Of a stretch of DNA of 64,000 nucleotides, positions 11,060-23,390 are shown piece after piece. The stretch's first letter is position 1, and each line of letters begins with the position of its first letter. The notes beneath the pieces are model-generated. The model made no database searches and was not told where the DNA came from. It saw only the letters and a program-made list of their open reading frames with translations. The translations under genes and the position numbers were made by a program. The stretch lies in the NCBI GenBank assembly GCA_035771165.1, contig JAWNZC010000409.1, forward strand, positions 248,001-312,000. The letters run 5' to 3'. This stretch comes from Paragorgia papillata. Lineage: Eukaryota > Cnidaria > Anthozoa > Scleralcyonacea > Coralliidae.

Positions 11060-11945
11060 GTCTAGTAGAGCAACAACAACCGTTTGTTCACGGCAAATTA
11101 AGTTACGACATGTAAAAGAAACCATGGATCAGGAACATCGTATATTCAATTGTATGCTTTATGTATTTTGTAAGACCTTTAAAGGGCAACATGCATAGCT
11201 TCGACAACGTGGCGTGTAATGTAATAACGCCTAAATAAACTAACAACTTTAATTTGTGGTTCCTTGCCACAACGTTGTCTTGAAAACGTGAAAACGCTTC
11301 AGTTGACGTTGTATGTGCAACGAGGAAGGTGTTGTGATTATACTCTCGGGACTGTAAATTATTCAACGCTTTGTTTTGGTTGAAAAATACTATTGTACTT
11401 GGGTAGTCGTCGTGACGTTCGCGTGATGCTTGCTTAATAAGGTCCCTATTTTTAAACGTCCCGCAACGCCGCCGAGGTACTCGCGAATCAGACGCAGGCA
11501 CCGCCGTCACATTCTCAACTTTGCAGGCGATGACTGCGGTCGGCAGAACGCCAGAACGCCGGCACACCGGCGGCTCTTGCGGCTATATATAACGGCTATA
11601 TATAGACATAACGTGAACGTCACGACGACTACCCAAGTACAATAGTATTTTTCAACCAAAACAAAGCGCTGAATAAGAGTATAATCACAACACCGTCCTC
11701 GTTGCACATACAACGTCAACTGAAGCGTTTTCACATTTTCAAAACAACTTTGTGGCAAGGAACCACAAATTAAAGTTGTTAGTTTATTTAGGCGTTATTC
11801 TATTATACGCCACGTTGTCGAAGCTATGCATGTTGCCCTTTAAAGGTCTTACGAAATACATAAAGCGTACGATTGAATATACGATGTCCTGATCCATGGT
11901 TTCTTTTACATGTAGTAACTTAATTTGCCATGAACAAACGGTTGT
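11060..11945. repeat. Inverted duplication inside the TTAA element
   Basis: Arms at about 11060-11400 and 11630-11945 are reverse complements: for example ATGGATCAGGAACATCGTAT near 11124 pairs with a slightly diverged partner near 11880-11900, and AAGTACAATAGTATTTTTC near 11634 matches inverted sequence near 11383-11401. The ~230-bp centre has a diverged CCGGCGGCTCTTGCGGCTAT end of the parent family. It is likely another element copy inserted into itself. Confidence 0.75.
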
Positions 11946-13269
11946 TGTTGCTCTACCAAGTTAAGTTGTTACTTCTATACCACAAGGTATCGTCAGCGGA
12001 AATATAAGGCAAAACGCAAGCATAAATTTTGGGTAAGGGAAATATTTCGGCAAAGACAGGAATATGGTCAATATCATACTCTATTTCGCGAGCTCAGAAC
12101 TCCAAGATCGAGAATACTTTTATAGGTAATTATTTACATTTGTGTCATCAGTATTTGGTACAATATGGGAATTTCTTATAAACTTTCACACATACAAATT
12201 GTGTTAGCTTTTGCTGACTGATTATGTTTTACCTAATCAACATTTCTCCTGATACACATATTTCGATTGGCTAACACTGATCACATGATGTTAGAGAAAG
12301 GGCGTCGTCGTCGGCATGTCGGCGTCAGACGTTTCCATAAAAAAATCGTAGGTCGGCGGCACCGCAGGAACGTTGAAAGTTGAACCAAATTCAACTTTTC
12401 TAGTGCCGCCGTCGATGTGACTGCGGCACCGCCGGCATACCGGCGCAATCTGTTCCCATTAGAAGTTTCTTGCCGGCGTTAGGTCGCAGGCTAAATCGCC
12501 GGCAGGACGCCGACATGCCGGCGGCTCTTGCGGCTATATGGAAACCAGGCTTAAGATCTACGACGTCAACCTCAACGACAACGTCCTCTAAACAAAATAA
12601 TTGTTTTTGCCAAACAAAGAAAATGAATAATTTTTAGTCCCGAGAGTAATCTCAACACCGTCCTCGTTCTTTATACAACGAGAGCATTTTCACGTCTTTG
12701 GGACGACGTCAACGGCCAAAAGATGAGAACTGTTGCTTAAGTTGACTTCAGTACTGACAGAACAATCATTTTAGCAATACTGGGGCGTTTTAGAAGTCAT
12801 TAAACTAGCTTCAAATATCAAATATTATAATCAGTTAGCCGTGACTTTTTTAAATTGTATAAAACTTATCTTGCTTTTGGCCGTCGTCGTCATAGCATCT
12901 TAAAGTCCCTATTAATAAGCCTAAAACAAAGGATGTGCACGGTGTAAGGTACGGTTCAACATAAAATCACAGCTCATTATAGGCGCTTTGAAGTTTGCCG
13001 AGTTTCCAGACCATATCTCTATTGACTATGGCTGGTCACTAGCGAATCTTAAAATTTTTTAAAGATTTTTGAAGATTGTGCTTTCAGAGCATGTCTAGTG
13101 TGGGCGAAAGGATCCAAACTTATAGCAACGCAATGCATATACGACTTTGCTTGTAAATACAGGTGCCTATCGCATTTATTTTTCAATTTTGCACTTTTGT
13201 TTACTCATATATTGTCTAGCGGAGTCACAATTGGTACAATTTTATTTGACGATTTGTTTTTTATTCTAG

Positions 13270-13324
13270 AGGGAAAACTGTCTGTGAGCTTGGTGCAGGA
13301 ATGACAGGGCTTGCTGGAATGATG
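13270..13324 (+). CDS. CAMKMT: CAMKMT exon, SAM-binding motif I
   Basis: Acceptor TTCTAG and donor ATG|GTATAT bound a 55-nt exon. One leading base completes the Arg codon begun at 7074, and the rest reads GKTVCELGAGMTGLAGMM. That is the glycine-rich motif I (E/DxGxGxxG type) that binds S-adenosylmethionine in class I methyltransferases, and it matches human CAMKMT VCELGGGMTCLAG. It ends in phase 0, matching the exon at 14810. Short length and exact phase agreement with both neighbours make this a confident call despite no transcript data. Confidence 0.88.
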
Positions 13325-13616
13325 GTATATACTTTGTGGGATTATATTTATTATTATTATTCACTGGAATAAAGAAAAGATTTAACACGGCAATAATAAA
13401 AATAATAATAATAATAATGCAAACTTTATTAAATGTTGTTTTTTTCTACATATACAATTATAAATCTCGCTTATTAAGGTAATTTACAATTGGCTACTTG
13501 AATCACAACTAATAATATATAATAACAAGTAATGACTATATAATAAAACATGCAAATTTATATACAAATATTTCAAAAAGCTAATAATTCGGGATTTCCC
13601 CATTCCTTATTTCGGC

Positions 13617-13758
<142 letters not shown>

Positions 13759-14451
13759 TAATGACAATAATAATAATGATAATGAAAAATTGCAAAATTT
13801 TCAAATATCACGAGTAGTGTAAATTTTTAATTGCACGAGCAAAATCATATATGATTACTCATTTATTATATGCATGACAAACTTACGACACGTACGCTTC
13901 GTACTCACTCACGCCTTTAAAAACATCTTGTTTCAAGAAACATTTTCACTCTGGGTGTTCTCTGTATTCATTTCAAAATATTTACATGGAATTTTTAGTT
14001 CATGGTGTACCGCAAGTCGTTGAAAATGTGAAAAATTTCCATTGCTGTATTGGCCGCCATTTTGAATTTTATTGTCAACATCGTTCCCAGGGCCTTCTCT
14101 ATTTTTATTAAGTGTACTGTGTAATTAATAAAATAATTTACTCCTCTCAACCAATCAGAATGTAGTAATTTTGTCATGCAAAAAAAATTCTAATTTTGTG
14201 TATCGAAATTTCAATACAAGTGTTCCACACATAGTAGATATAAAATGCCCACTATAACTCAGAGCATTACACGAGAAAAGCTAACATCATTCATAAAGTT
14301 TATTGTCAAAACAGTAGATTCTTCATCCGGTGACACCAAATGTAATTAGATCTAATGATGGCTGAAATTGAGCAACCACGTATAACCTCTCAGTAGTAAT
14401 AATGGTAATGAAATTGAAATGGCAAAGGATAAAGATAAATCTGACTACCCC

Positions 14452-14515
14452 AACCGAGAATCAAACCCAAGATTTCTGAATCAACTCATCGGCGCTCTCA
14501 TATCACTGAGCTATT
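14452..14515 (-). repeat. tRNA-derived repeat with A and B boxes (decayed)
   Basis: On minus, TAGCTCAGTGATATGAGAG resembles a tRNA A box/D arm and GGGTTTGATTCTC, some 30 nt on, resembles a B box/T arm. The anticodon arm does not pair well, so it is probably a tRNA-derived SINE fragment or pseudo-tRNA rather than a working tRNA. Confidence 0.45.
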
Positions 14516-14809
14516 GAGACAAAGGTTACTGCTACTGAGCTACTGGTACCATCAGGACAGTCCGAGATTTTTATATTTATTCAAGCGTCGCCGTTCTTCT
14601 CAAATCTCTATACTCAGGAAGACATCTCATCTTCACTATCTAGAACGGAGCGCGCTAAAGGACTTTTTAAATACAGTATAGCGGAGCCAGTTAGAGATAT
14701 ATATTTCATATGCAGTAGCTGTTAATTATTAGGCAGAATACAACTGGAAAAATGCGGGGAAATACACGTGCGTGCATCTCATGCCTATTTTTGTATTTTA
14801 TTTTTGCAG

Positions 14810-14873
14810 TTAGCTATCGCGTCTGAGGCAAACGAAATACTAATAACTGATGGCAACCAAGATGCAGTACGAA
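14810..14873 (+). CDS. CAMKMT: CAMKMT exon (ITDGN motif), followed by a U12-like AT-AC donor
   Basis: Acceptor TTTTTGCAG leads into 21 codons plus one base: LAIASEANEILITDGNQDAVR. This matches human [26 protein letters not shown], the strand beta-2 acidic loop (D of TDG) that contacts SAM ribose in this family. The exon cannot end at a normal GT donor without losing the conserved AVR. The sequence at 14874 is ATATCCTTTTT, which matches the U12-type AT-AC 5' splice site. The next exon (about 20 residues, human VQDIITRNQKAG region) was not found. Confidence 0.83.
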
Positions 14874-15354
14874 ATATCCTTTTTAATGTAGCTTATTCGT
14901 TATTATTTTTGCGCATCATAATTTTCACGATTTTTTGAATTTTAAAAGCTCACCAAAATCAAGGCTCACGCAAACAAGTTCTCGGGAAATTAAGTGCTCT
15001 CGATTTTATTAAACTTGCATAATTAAACTAAAGAATTCAATTATTTAATATACGAAGTTTCAACGCAGCTTCATTTTGACTTCCAAAATTTCAATAACGT
15101 ATTTTTTGAACAGTCATGCACGAGCGGAATTCTAAGCATTCAAATTTGGTCTGCCAAATACGTAAAAATGTTGCAGCTTGTCAGCATGATGTGTTTGCAA
15201 CAGGCTCGCAATAGTAAGTCTGTTGGCGTTATCTCATAAAGCTACTTATAAGTTTGTTAACCTGATACGAACTTACAATGCCGCAGCAACTTGTGGGAAT
15301 ATTAACCTTTTTCGAAGAGTGTAGATTTAGCGAAATAATGTTGATTTTTTTCAC

Positions 15355-15838
15355 CTTTCCTTTCCTTTCCTTTCCTTTCCATACTTTCCTTTCCCTTCCT
15401 TCCTTCCTTCCTTCCTTCCTTCCTTCCTTCCTTCCTTCCTTCCTTCCTTCCTTCCTTCCTTCCTTCCTTCCTTCCTTCCTTCCTTCCTTCCGTCCTTCCT
15501 TCCTTCATTCTTTCCTTCCTTCCTTCCTTCCTTCCTTCCTTCCTTCCTTCCTTCCTTCCTTCCTTCCTTCCTTCCTTCCTTCCTTCCTTCCTTCCTTCCT
15601 TCCTTCCTTCCTTCCTTCCTTCCTTCCTTCCTTCCTTCCTTCCTTCCTCCTTCCCTCCCTCCCTCCCCCTCCCTCCCTCCCTCCCCCCTCCCTCCCTCCT
15701 TCCGTCCTTCCTTCCTTCCTTCCTTACTCCCTCCCTCCCTCCCTCCCTCCCTCCCTCCCTCCCACCTACCTTCCTTCCTTTCTTTCCCTCCTTCCTTTCT
15801 TTCCCTCCTTCCTTTCTTTCCTTCCTTTCCTTCCTTCC
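15355..15838. repeat. (CCTT)n/(CCCT)n microsatellite
   Basis: About 480 bp of CCTT tetranucleotide repeat shading into CCCT and back, entirely pyrimidine on +. The strand asymmetry can support triplex (H-DNA). The long reading frames on both strands (LPSF and KEGR repeats) are artefacts. Confidence 0.97.
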
Positions 15839-15839
15839 T

Positions 15840-18285
15840 AGATCAAATTTCACTGAACTGCATACCTTGACAAACCTAAGATCTAGATTTAATAGCGACC
15901 CAAAATAAACGTGGCTTCAAAGAAACTTTAGTTAAAAACAGGTGAATAACAATAACATTATTTTATTTCTGAGCTAGCATATATCTCTTCTCTTAACAAT
16001 CATGTTATCGTATACAAATCAAGCAAAATCAACACGATCGTTTCCCTAGTTAGTTCCATCAAGGGGTTGGGATCCATTGGGTTATCATGCTCTTGCAAGA
16101 TCGAAGATAGGGGAGAGAGCCTACACGAACTCCATACAATTTCGAACATCCGCCCCCATTTGGAATAAAGCCAATCAACCATAAATACATGTCAGACGTG
16201 TGCTCGTTCGTGTGTAACTGAACAAAGCAAATCAAATAGCATTTCTTTCTTGTCGACTGCGAGAAACTGATCGATGGGAAAATTTCCATTGTGCGTGCAT
16301 TATTGAATATTTTGTCATAATTGTTATTCTTAATATGGTTTGATACTGGTATTTTCACTCCAAGTCTAGATGATGGTTTCACTGTATACTTTTCACATTT
16401 TCGAATTTCATTCCAAAATCCGATCATTTGCCTTTTGTGACGTCAGTACACAACATCCACCTTTATGAATAAGTTAATAACACACTTTAAGATTTGCATT
16501 TATTATTGACGTTATAAGGTAAACCGACCAAGTATAAAGCGTTTTATTTTAGTCAAAAAAAAATTTTTCCAGTTCGATCCCGCGAGATAAACGTCCAGCA
16601 AAATGATATCATTATTTTTTTATTTATTGCCTGGTTTCGATTTTATGACTTATTTTGTCCGAATGTTAGTCGAAAACAGCATTTTCAACTTTGTTCGTCA
16701 ATAAACTCAGCAAAACTGGACATAATATCGAAAATAACGCTGAAGCCGTTTTGCTGAAAAAAACTGTTATCTCGAAATCGAACTGCACGAAAGAAATTTG
16801 AACAAAATGGAACGCTTTGTACTTGAATCGCCACGAATAAAGCCCTATGGCTTTACTTAAAAGTTAAAAAATTCACAATTATTATTGGTTTATGTTTATC
16901 GCGAAATCAAATACAACATTGTATTCTACAAATCAATAGCTTTTTGACAATACCTGTCCTATTTTTGTGACATGTATTCTGACGAATTGAGAGTGCTTTA
17001 CCGAAATGATCCTGCAAACCTTAATGAAAACCTTAACGACAGTTTGACTACCTGTCGCGTAGTTAAATCGTGGTTAAGTTCTCGAACTCTGCTCCCGATT
17101 TGCTAGAATAAAGCTCAAACTACAGTTAAAGTTAACCACCTTTTTATACAACGGCCCCCGAACTAACTTGGATTCGGATCCAACTTGATTCCGGGGTCTT
17201 AGTGTTAAGGTTAATATTAGTGTTAGGTTCCGAGGGTTAGTAATAGGGTTAAGCACTACCAGAAACAAACCACGAGCCACCATACATATTTTATAATCAC
17301 TATTAATGATCCAACTCCTTATACGCATATTTTTCGACCACTAAGAATACAGCTATGACACACACGCAAGGGGTAATGATTCCCAAGGGCATCCTAGGGG
17401 TAATAGATCCCCGAGTTGGACATTTCTTACTTTCGACTAATTCTTATAATTACATCAATTCGTATGAGTCTATGGGGTTGAGGGTGACCTTTGGGAGCAG
17501 TTCATCCCCAAACCAAATCTTTATTAAAATAGTAATGCTATATACAAAATTGATTCATATATTACTTTAAGATAATAGAGTGTCCACCATAAGTCATTTG
17601 ACGCAGTTCGCATGACACTCTAGGAATAGTGTTTATGTGAAAACTTTTTAACCAACATATATACAGGTTGTTGGGGTTTTTTTGTGTGTGTTTTTTTTTT
17701 GTTTTTTGGTGGATTTTTTTGGTGTTTTTTTTTGTTTTGTTTTTTTTGGTGTTTTTTTAAATAAAGATGTGCAAAATCGTTGTATGGGTGGGATGGGTGG
17801 TAATTTGTTCGCTTTACCGAGCTTACACGTAGCATATTGTGTAAAGCTCTTGATCACAATGGTTCATATGGTGCGTGTTGAAGTCTTATAAGGATGACTA
17901 GGTGAAATTTGATTGGTAGATTTTCCCGAGAAAAAGAGGAGATACCGTTTCCGTTGGTAGACTATTCATTGCCTTGTGTTCTGCACGGGCGGAGTCATGC
18001 TGGTCGGAAAGACTGACCTTTATACCCGTCTGGGGTTTATTTGAGTTGTTGACAGCTGAGAAATTGATCTTTGTCCGGACCCCTACCGATTTACAAGTCC
18101 TTTACGCAGCTTTACATTTTGCGTAGACGTTTTTGTCTCATTAACTTAAATTTATATTTGCTATAGGTTATATAAATTGGCTGTATGTATCCATGCAAAC
18201 TATTAGGTATATAGACCAACAGGTAACAATACACTTTCCGATTTTCAATGATGAGCTCTAACTCACGTGGATCACTTAATTTTAG
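15840..18285 (+). other. CAMKMT intron sequence; one exon expected but not found
   Basis: The gene's phase requires at least one exon between 14873 (phase 1) and 18286 (phase 2). Candidate U12 branch-point-like strings (for example CTCTTAAC near 15991 and CCTTAAC near 17032) exist, but no adjacent coding stretch convincingly matches the family. Apart from a T-rich stretch at 17669-17760, nothing else was recognised. Confidence 0.5.
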
Positions 18286-18360
18286 GGCACTGCGGTGGAA
18301 CGCAAAAGAAGACTACGAAGAATATCCGAATTATTTTGATTACGTGATCTGCGCTGACTG
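18286..18360 (+). CDS. CAMKMT: CAMKMT exon (VICADC motif)
   Basis: Acceptor TAATTTTAG and donor TG|GTAATT bound 75 nt reading ALRWNAKEDYEEYPN then YFDYVICADC, with the Cys codon split 2+1 with the exon at 23838. It matches human [30 protein letters not shown]. The FDxVxxAD motif is the beta-4 strand signature of this lysine-methyltransferase group (METTL21-like family 16 enzymes). Confidence 0.9.
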
Positions 18361-18905
18361 GTAATTAATAATGTTTTTTTATTTTTTTTTATTTTTTTGA
18401 ATTTATTGAATTTGTTGCCTACTATTAAGTTCAATTTATATATTATTTTTTTATTTGATTTTAATCACTTTATTACCAAAATAGTGGTAACAGGTGGCTG
18501 AACAGAGCAAAGCTCCAATTGATATCAGCTACCAGTAACTAACTATATACATGGTAATATTTACAAATATAACTAAATCTATATAAATAGCAGTTATGTA
18601 CAAATTTGAATAAATAAATAAAGTAGAAAGTTAATATAAATTTAAAAGTCATTAATTTTTAGTCTAGATAAATTAAAATATTTATAATTAATAATTTCAT
18701 GAAGAAAGTTCAAGAGAAATGAATGTTTAAAACAGGTGTGTTGTAATTTGGATACAAATTCGTCCTGATTTTCATAAACGTTCCGATCGATTTTCTCATC
18801 TTAAACAGCTTCTATCCGTTAAAGATTGTTGATAAACCTGAACAATTATTAGATGTCTGAATTGGATAAGTCGCATACAATATTTGCGTACGAATTGTAT
18901 GGGAA

Positions 18906-19186
18906 CAGGGCCGCCGAGAGAAATTGTGTGGCCCGGGCAAATTATCGATTTGGAGCCCCTGCGAACGTCACATGGGTCGATTTGGGGGACCCTGATGACG
19001 TCACACGTCATAGTGTCGTGTCTACGTGTTCTCAATTGGTCCCCTGGGTTGGCTAAAAATGAAGTTAGTGTTACTGATCTTTACGCTTTCTGTGCCTCAC
19101 GGGTTTTTTTTACGTCAGAAACTCAAATCTCAAAAATTTTAGGGGGCCCTTCTCAGGTTGGGGCCCCGGGGCATCGTTCCCCCTAG

Positions 19187-19221
<35 letters not shown>

Positions 19222-19235
19222 CCTCGGTGGCCCTG
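18906..19235. mobile_element. 330-bp hAT-like MITE
   Basis: Ends CAGGGCCGCCGAGAG and CTCGGTGGCCCTG are inverted repeats. Flanks TATGGGAA (18898-18905) and CATGGGAA (19236-19243) agree at 7 of 8 positions, as expected of an 8-bp hAT target duplication. A C33 tract lies near the right end. No ORF of note. Confidence 0.83.
19188..19220. repeat. Poly-C tract (C33)
   Basis: Thirty-three consecutive C bases inside the hAT-like MITE. Length is likely unstable and assembly-sensitive. Confidence 0.97.
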
Positions 19236-19878
19236 CATGGGAACATACATCTCTGCCGTTTATATTGAATTTATTACTTACAGTGGTAACGGAATCTTAA
19301 AACAAGACAATCCATGATCCAGTTAACCCTATTGCCCAAAGGGCATGTCTTCTGGGTCCCGCGTTTTGGTGGGCACCGCGCTGTTAGCCTCTCGATACTG
19401 CATGATGCTTACTTTTTGTTCTGTAATAAAGTTAGTTTAATTGATGACTGAGAAAGACTAGTTGACATTACGACATGGCATTATATTGAGATTATAGAAC
19501 GTATTGGCGCTCGATTTCTTTATTTAACGCCAAGTCGTCGAAATGAGCAAAATATTACATCGAAATATTTCATAATAATGAGGATACCTTGTAAAAACGT
19601 GCGATTTAACACCGTTATACTTTCCTCAAACTTGACCTCAAAATGCAGGAAAATCTTGAGACTTAGAAGCTTGACGACAAATTTGGAAAAAACAAATTTT
19701 GACTGGACGGGTCATTTTGAGTCATCCCCAGCCTGGTCCCATCGTTGTAAAGCATCGTCCTAAAAGTTTAATGAGTTCATCACCTTCAATATTTTCTGTA
19801 CTTCGTAGAAATATTCGTTGTAATAACTAATTACCAATGTTAACGATTAAATTTTAAATACACACGACATTCCACAAT

Positions 19879-20939
19879 CATTACCAGAAATTTGGGACAT
19901 TTTGTGGCCACGTTCGTAGCCAGTGGTTACTCCCATGATAATAATATACAGTAAATATTTTGCGAAAATGCAAACGGCTGCTAAGAACAAAGATCGTCTC
20001 TGCTTTCAAAGTAAACAAACATGGCTGCAGGCTGCTCGAAAGAGAAGAGACCTCCGTGGCTTCGTCGTTTGTCCTTCTCGCAGCTCAGCTCCACGTTTAG
20101 ACATAACGGCCTCCTGCTGATAGACGAAATCGGAGTTTCGACAGTGCATACAATCTGAGTCGGGATAAAACGTAGTTCGTTTATAACATGAGGCTGAAGC
20201 AGCCGCAGTAAACATAACATTTCTGATTTCAGAAACCTTTTAATGCTTAGGTATTCCATAAGGATTAAATTTGCTTCTCAATTATCCTTGACAATAATCC
20301 TAAACGTAGGTGTCTAAAAATAATGAACTCAAAAACATGAAAAAATAGTCCCAGCCTATGTTATCTTCCCGTTATGCTTTAATAGACATGATGTAATTTG
20401 CATAGGGGCCCAAATTGAAAAGGAAACTAATTTGCATGTGGGCCTAAATAAAACTACGATTTGGTGTATTGCTCAAACACACTGTAAAACCAAGAAAGTT
20501 TAAAGGCTTTGGGAACCGCAATGTTGTTAGATACGGAGATATTTACGAGTTATATTAGCAGTTCGAACATTGCTAAATACATAGCAAGCTCCGCACTTTG
20601 CATCGTTCGCAAGGAAAGTGGTGTATTTGGCAGATTTGTATCGCATGTTTAGCAGGATTACTATGGCTTACATAACAGAATGAGTCAAATAAGCAGCGTA
20701 AATAAATCGATGTTGGGAACCGGCTGTGTATTTCGGTAAGCGAACATTTTTTGTTATAACGTTTCCTTACTTAACTCTTAACAGGAATCGAGCTCCGCAA
20801 CCGAGAAGTCTATGTCCCTAGTAGGATAAATTTTAAAATTTACGATTTTACTGTATTATTCCTTATACGATTTGGCCGTCATGTTTAATGGCGTATATGC
20901 GCCCGCGCGACGCCATCTTGTCCCAAATTTCTGGTAATG
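19879..20939. mobile_element. ~1.06-kb segment bounded by inverted CATTACCAGAAATTTGGGACA
   Basis: The 20-bp motif CATTACCAGAAATTTGGGAC starts at 19879 and its reverse complement ends at 20939, suggesting TIRs of a non-autonomous transposon. The flanks give no clear duplication. Inside, an ATG in good context at 20021 opens 45 codons (MAAGCSKEKRPPWLRR start), unrecognised and possibly a relic of a 5' exon. Confidence 0.6.
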
Positions 20940-23056
20940 TGCGAAATACAACAATTAAAATCACAACATTCTGCAAACACGAATTATCGATTAAGCACAG
21001 CGTCATTAATACTCAAATACAGGTCAAGTGGTGGAAATATCAAATAATAAGCTTGATTTAATCACAGATCGAGGTCAAGCAGGTTCTTAGTTATTAGGTT
21101 GGAACAAGTAATAAAACAAGTCAAAATTACTCACCTGGTTTGGAAGCCGTTGGAAATATTTTCTTTTACGAGAAGGATGGGGCCTGGTGACCAGGGCCCA
21201 CTTTTTGAAAATCAGGGACCATTTTACTGAAATCTGCTAGGCTCTCTCGTGCAGCGTTCGGGACTGTTCCCGGTCGGGACTGCGCCCATGCTAGCAAATA
21301 TTATAACAGCGAAGAGAGAGAGAGAGCCAGGGTCTAGGCTGAGTCATCCCTTAACCTCGACCTTTCCGCACGGCATCTAGCACTCACGCGTGACGCCTTT
21401 TGATTGACTGTTTAAAAAGTTCGGACAAAGTCAACAATATTGATTTCTGACAAGACCGCTAAACCTCGCGCTAAACGATTAATGTATATACTAGAAATAC
21501 ATAAATGCAATAACCCCTCGCCCGCTTTTACAGCAACCCCCCATGCGCTCTTTTTTTATTTGAGGCCTGGAAATAGCTACTTTTGTCGGAACGATGAAAA
21601 TATAGTTTTAATTCCGGTAGAATATTTGAAATAAAAAAACAAAAACTCTATTTTTTTGAAGAAAAATGCAACAAAGAACAAAGAAAAATTTAAGGATGAT
21701 ATTTCGTAAAATATATTGAGATGAAGAAAATTGCACGTCGCCTCCCAGGTTTGAACTCGATCTCGTTCGCGTGCAAACTGACGATGTTACCACCACACTA
21801 CTGAAGCATGCAGGCGTCAAAATTTTATCAAAATATTAGGGTTATACTTTACAGTTCTTTCTTCCCATGTAACCATGTTTACAAAGAAACATTGCTTGGT
21901 ATCTAAAAATATTTGCATTTTGAAAACTACTCAAACTGCCTGGCTGGCTGGCTGCCACGACTATATTCATTTATGGCATTTTAAATTTATTTAAACTAAT
22001 ATAACAAAAACAATTTTTCATTTCGAAATCTGAATTGCTGAAAATGTTTTCACAGTACATGTTAATGAATATTTCAACAGCATTTGTACGTTTTACTAAA
22101 GAAGAAAATGTTCCTTTCCATTTTTATGCTAAACTATAAACAACCGCTAAGTCATAAGTAGTTTTACAATAAGAAAACTATTTAAAAGAAGATAAGACGA
22201 CAGCCACAGGTAAAAAATACAACGGGCATTGGCAAGAAAAAACATGCAATGGACATGATACGTTTAAAATACTTAAGGACATACAAAATATAAAGCAAAA
22301 TTAACAGTGATAGGATGTAAACAGGGAAACTCGAACAGTTCTGCTACTAAATGTTCGGTGATTACTGAGAGCGACAGCTCTATATTTTTACCGTAGCTTA
22401 GACTTTTCGGCCTTTATCTTCGTTGGTTTTCTATTTTGACTATTTCTTTTTCCTCCTTTCTCAAGTCTTTTTGTCAAGAATATATTAGTTCAAATATTTC
22501 TTGTCAAGAACTATATTGTTTCCGGTGCCCCACAATCTTCGCCGCGTATGGTCCGTCCACACATTTATATTATATACAAATATTCAGATCGCTCAAACTG
22601 ATTCGCACTTTAACACGCGTGTAAAGTGGACTCCACGCATGTCGAGATTAGCACCCTCACCGGGCTCTGGGCCTTCGTCCCTACGCCCGGGCTCGGGGAA
22701 AATATATGTTCTTCTCATGTAGTATTGATAGCAAGTATCGTAGATCGCAGTGACAACCCAAAGTAATATTTTTATTTTGCACGGCATTTATTCGAGCTAT
22801 ATGTTGTTGGGCTGCTCTAAAATGTGATCGACAAACCATACGAATACGAACTGAGTCACTGAACGTTTCAAAATATTTCAGCAAGACAACACAACAACTG
22901 TCAATAGTTGATATCATTACCTTGAGAACAGCCAAAAACAGTACAACACAAAGATAATTCGAGCAAATGTTTATAGCTACTTCAGGGCTACTACGATTTA
23001 CCCGTATCGGATTACATCAGTACCAATTCAGCAATTACTTTACCAGAACACAACCG
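20940..23056. other. Intron sequence with few recognisable features
   Basis: Apart from the tRNA-derived fragment at 21748-21800, nothing here has coding character or transposon ends that I can support. A short GAGAGAGAGAG run lies near 21315. Confidence 0.5.
21748..21800 (-). repeat. tRNA-derived SINE fragment
   Basis: On minus, TAGTGTGGTGGTAACATC resembles an A box and GAGTTCAAACC a B box, at roughly tRNA spacing, with TTGCACG in between where an anticodon arm would lie. Pairing of the acceptor and anticodon stems is poor, so a tRNA-related retroposon remnant is more likely than a gene. Confidence 0.45.
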
Positions 23057-23390
23057 GTTCCCAGGGCCTTTTTGAAATTAGTAGGGCGGGAAAATGTCCT
23101 GGCATCGGCTGCTGGACTCTGCATTTTTATTGGTTGATTGCTTTTCTTAAACATTCCTCAGGAAACGTAATTATGCATAGCTTAGTGCCAGTTATAATCA
23201 AATAGCAGCTTCAACGGAATCACCATGCAACGGGCCCATTACAATGAACTTGTTCCACGGGACCGCATTACTCCGAATGATTTTGCATACTAAATTAAAT
23301 TGCTAATTTATTACACCCAGTATTTCTGCCGTGACCAGCCGATGCCTGGGCCTTTTCCCGCCATCCCAGTCTCAAAAAGGCCCTGGGAAC
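23057..23390. mobile_element. 334-bp MITE with GTTCCCAGGGCC ends
   Basis: GTTCCCAGGGCCTTTTTGA at the left and its inverted copy at the right continue as imperfect arms through GGCGGGAAAA and GGCATCGGCTG. A similar solo end (CGTTCCCAGGGCCTTCTC) occurs at 14088-14105. No clear target duplication. Confidence 0.75.

Larger units (their letters stand above)
8184..12550. mobile_element. 4.37-kb TTAA-target element with ~600-bp inverted repeats
   Basis: Left end G(T)CTGGTTTCCATATAGCCG and right end, read inward, GCCTGGTTTCCATATAGCCG start inverted arms of about 600 bp (roughly 8184-8790 and 11945-12550). The arms are rich in CCGGC motifs and then AT-rich. TTAA flanks both sides (8180-8183, 12551-12554), and MITE E copy 1 shows the single-TTAA empty site near 184. 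That is piggyBac-type target choice, but no piggyBac transposase is seen. The interior has a short basic ORF with a CxxC (9428-9571), repeated motifs around 9640/9930, and an inverted duplication at 11060-11945. Confidence 0.82.
8174..12909. mobile_element. MITE 'E', copy 2, split by a TTAA element
   Basis: Parts 8174-8183 and 12555-12909 together make about 365 bp, matching copy 1 at 179-4945. Ends are GGGACTTTAAG and, inverted, GGGACTTTAAGATGC. TATTA is duplicated at 8169-8173 and 12910-12914, and the empty site with a single TATTA is visible near 34000 in the reverse orientation. The TTAA element at 8184-12550 interrupts it. Confidence 0.85.

Noticed and set aside
15278..15853. Long frames of LPSF (plus) and KEGR (minus) repeats, about 185 codons each
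   Set aside because: Generated by the CCTT/CCCT microsatellite, in which stop codons cannot arise; no domain or splice support.
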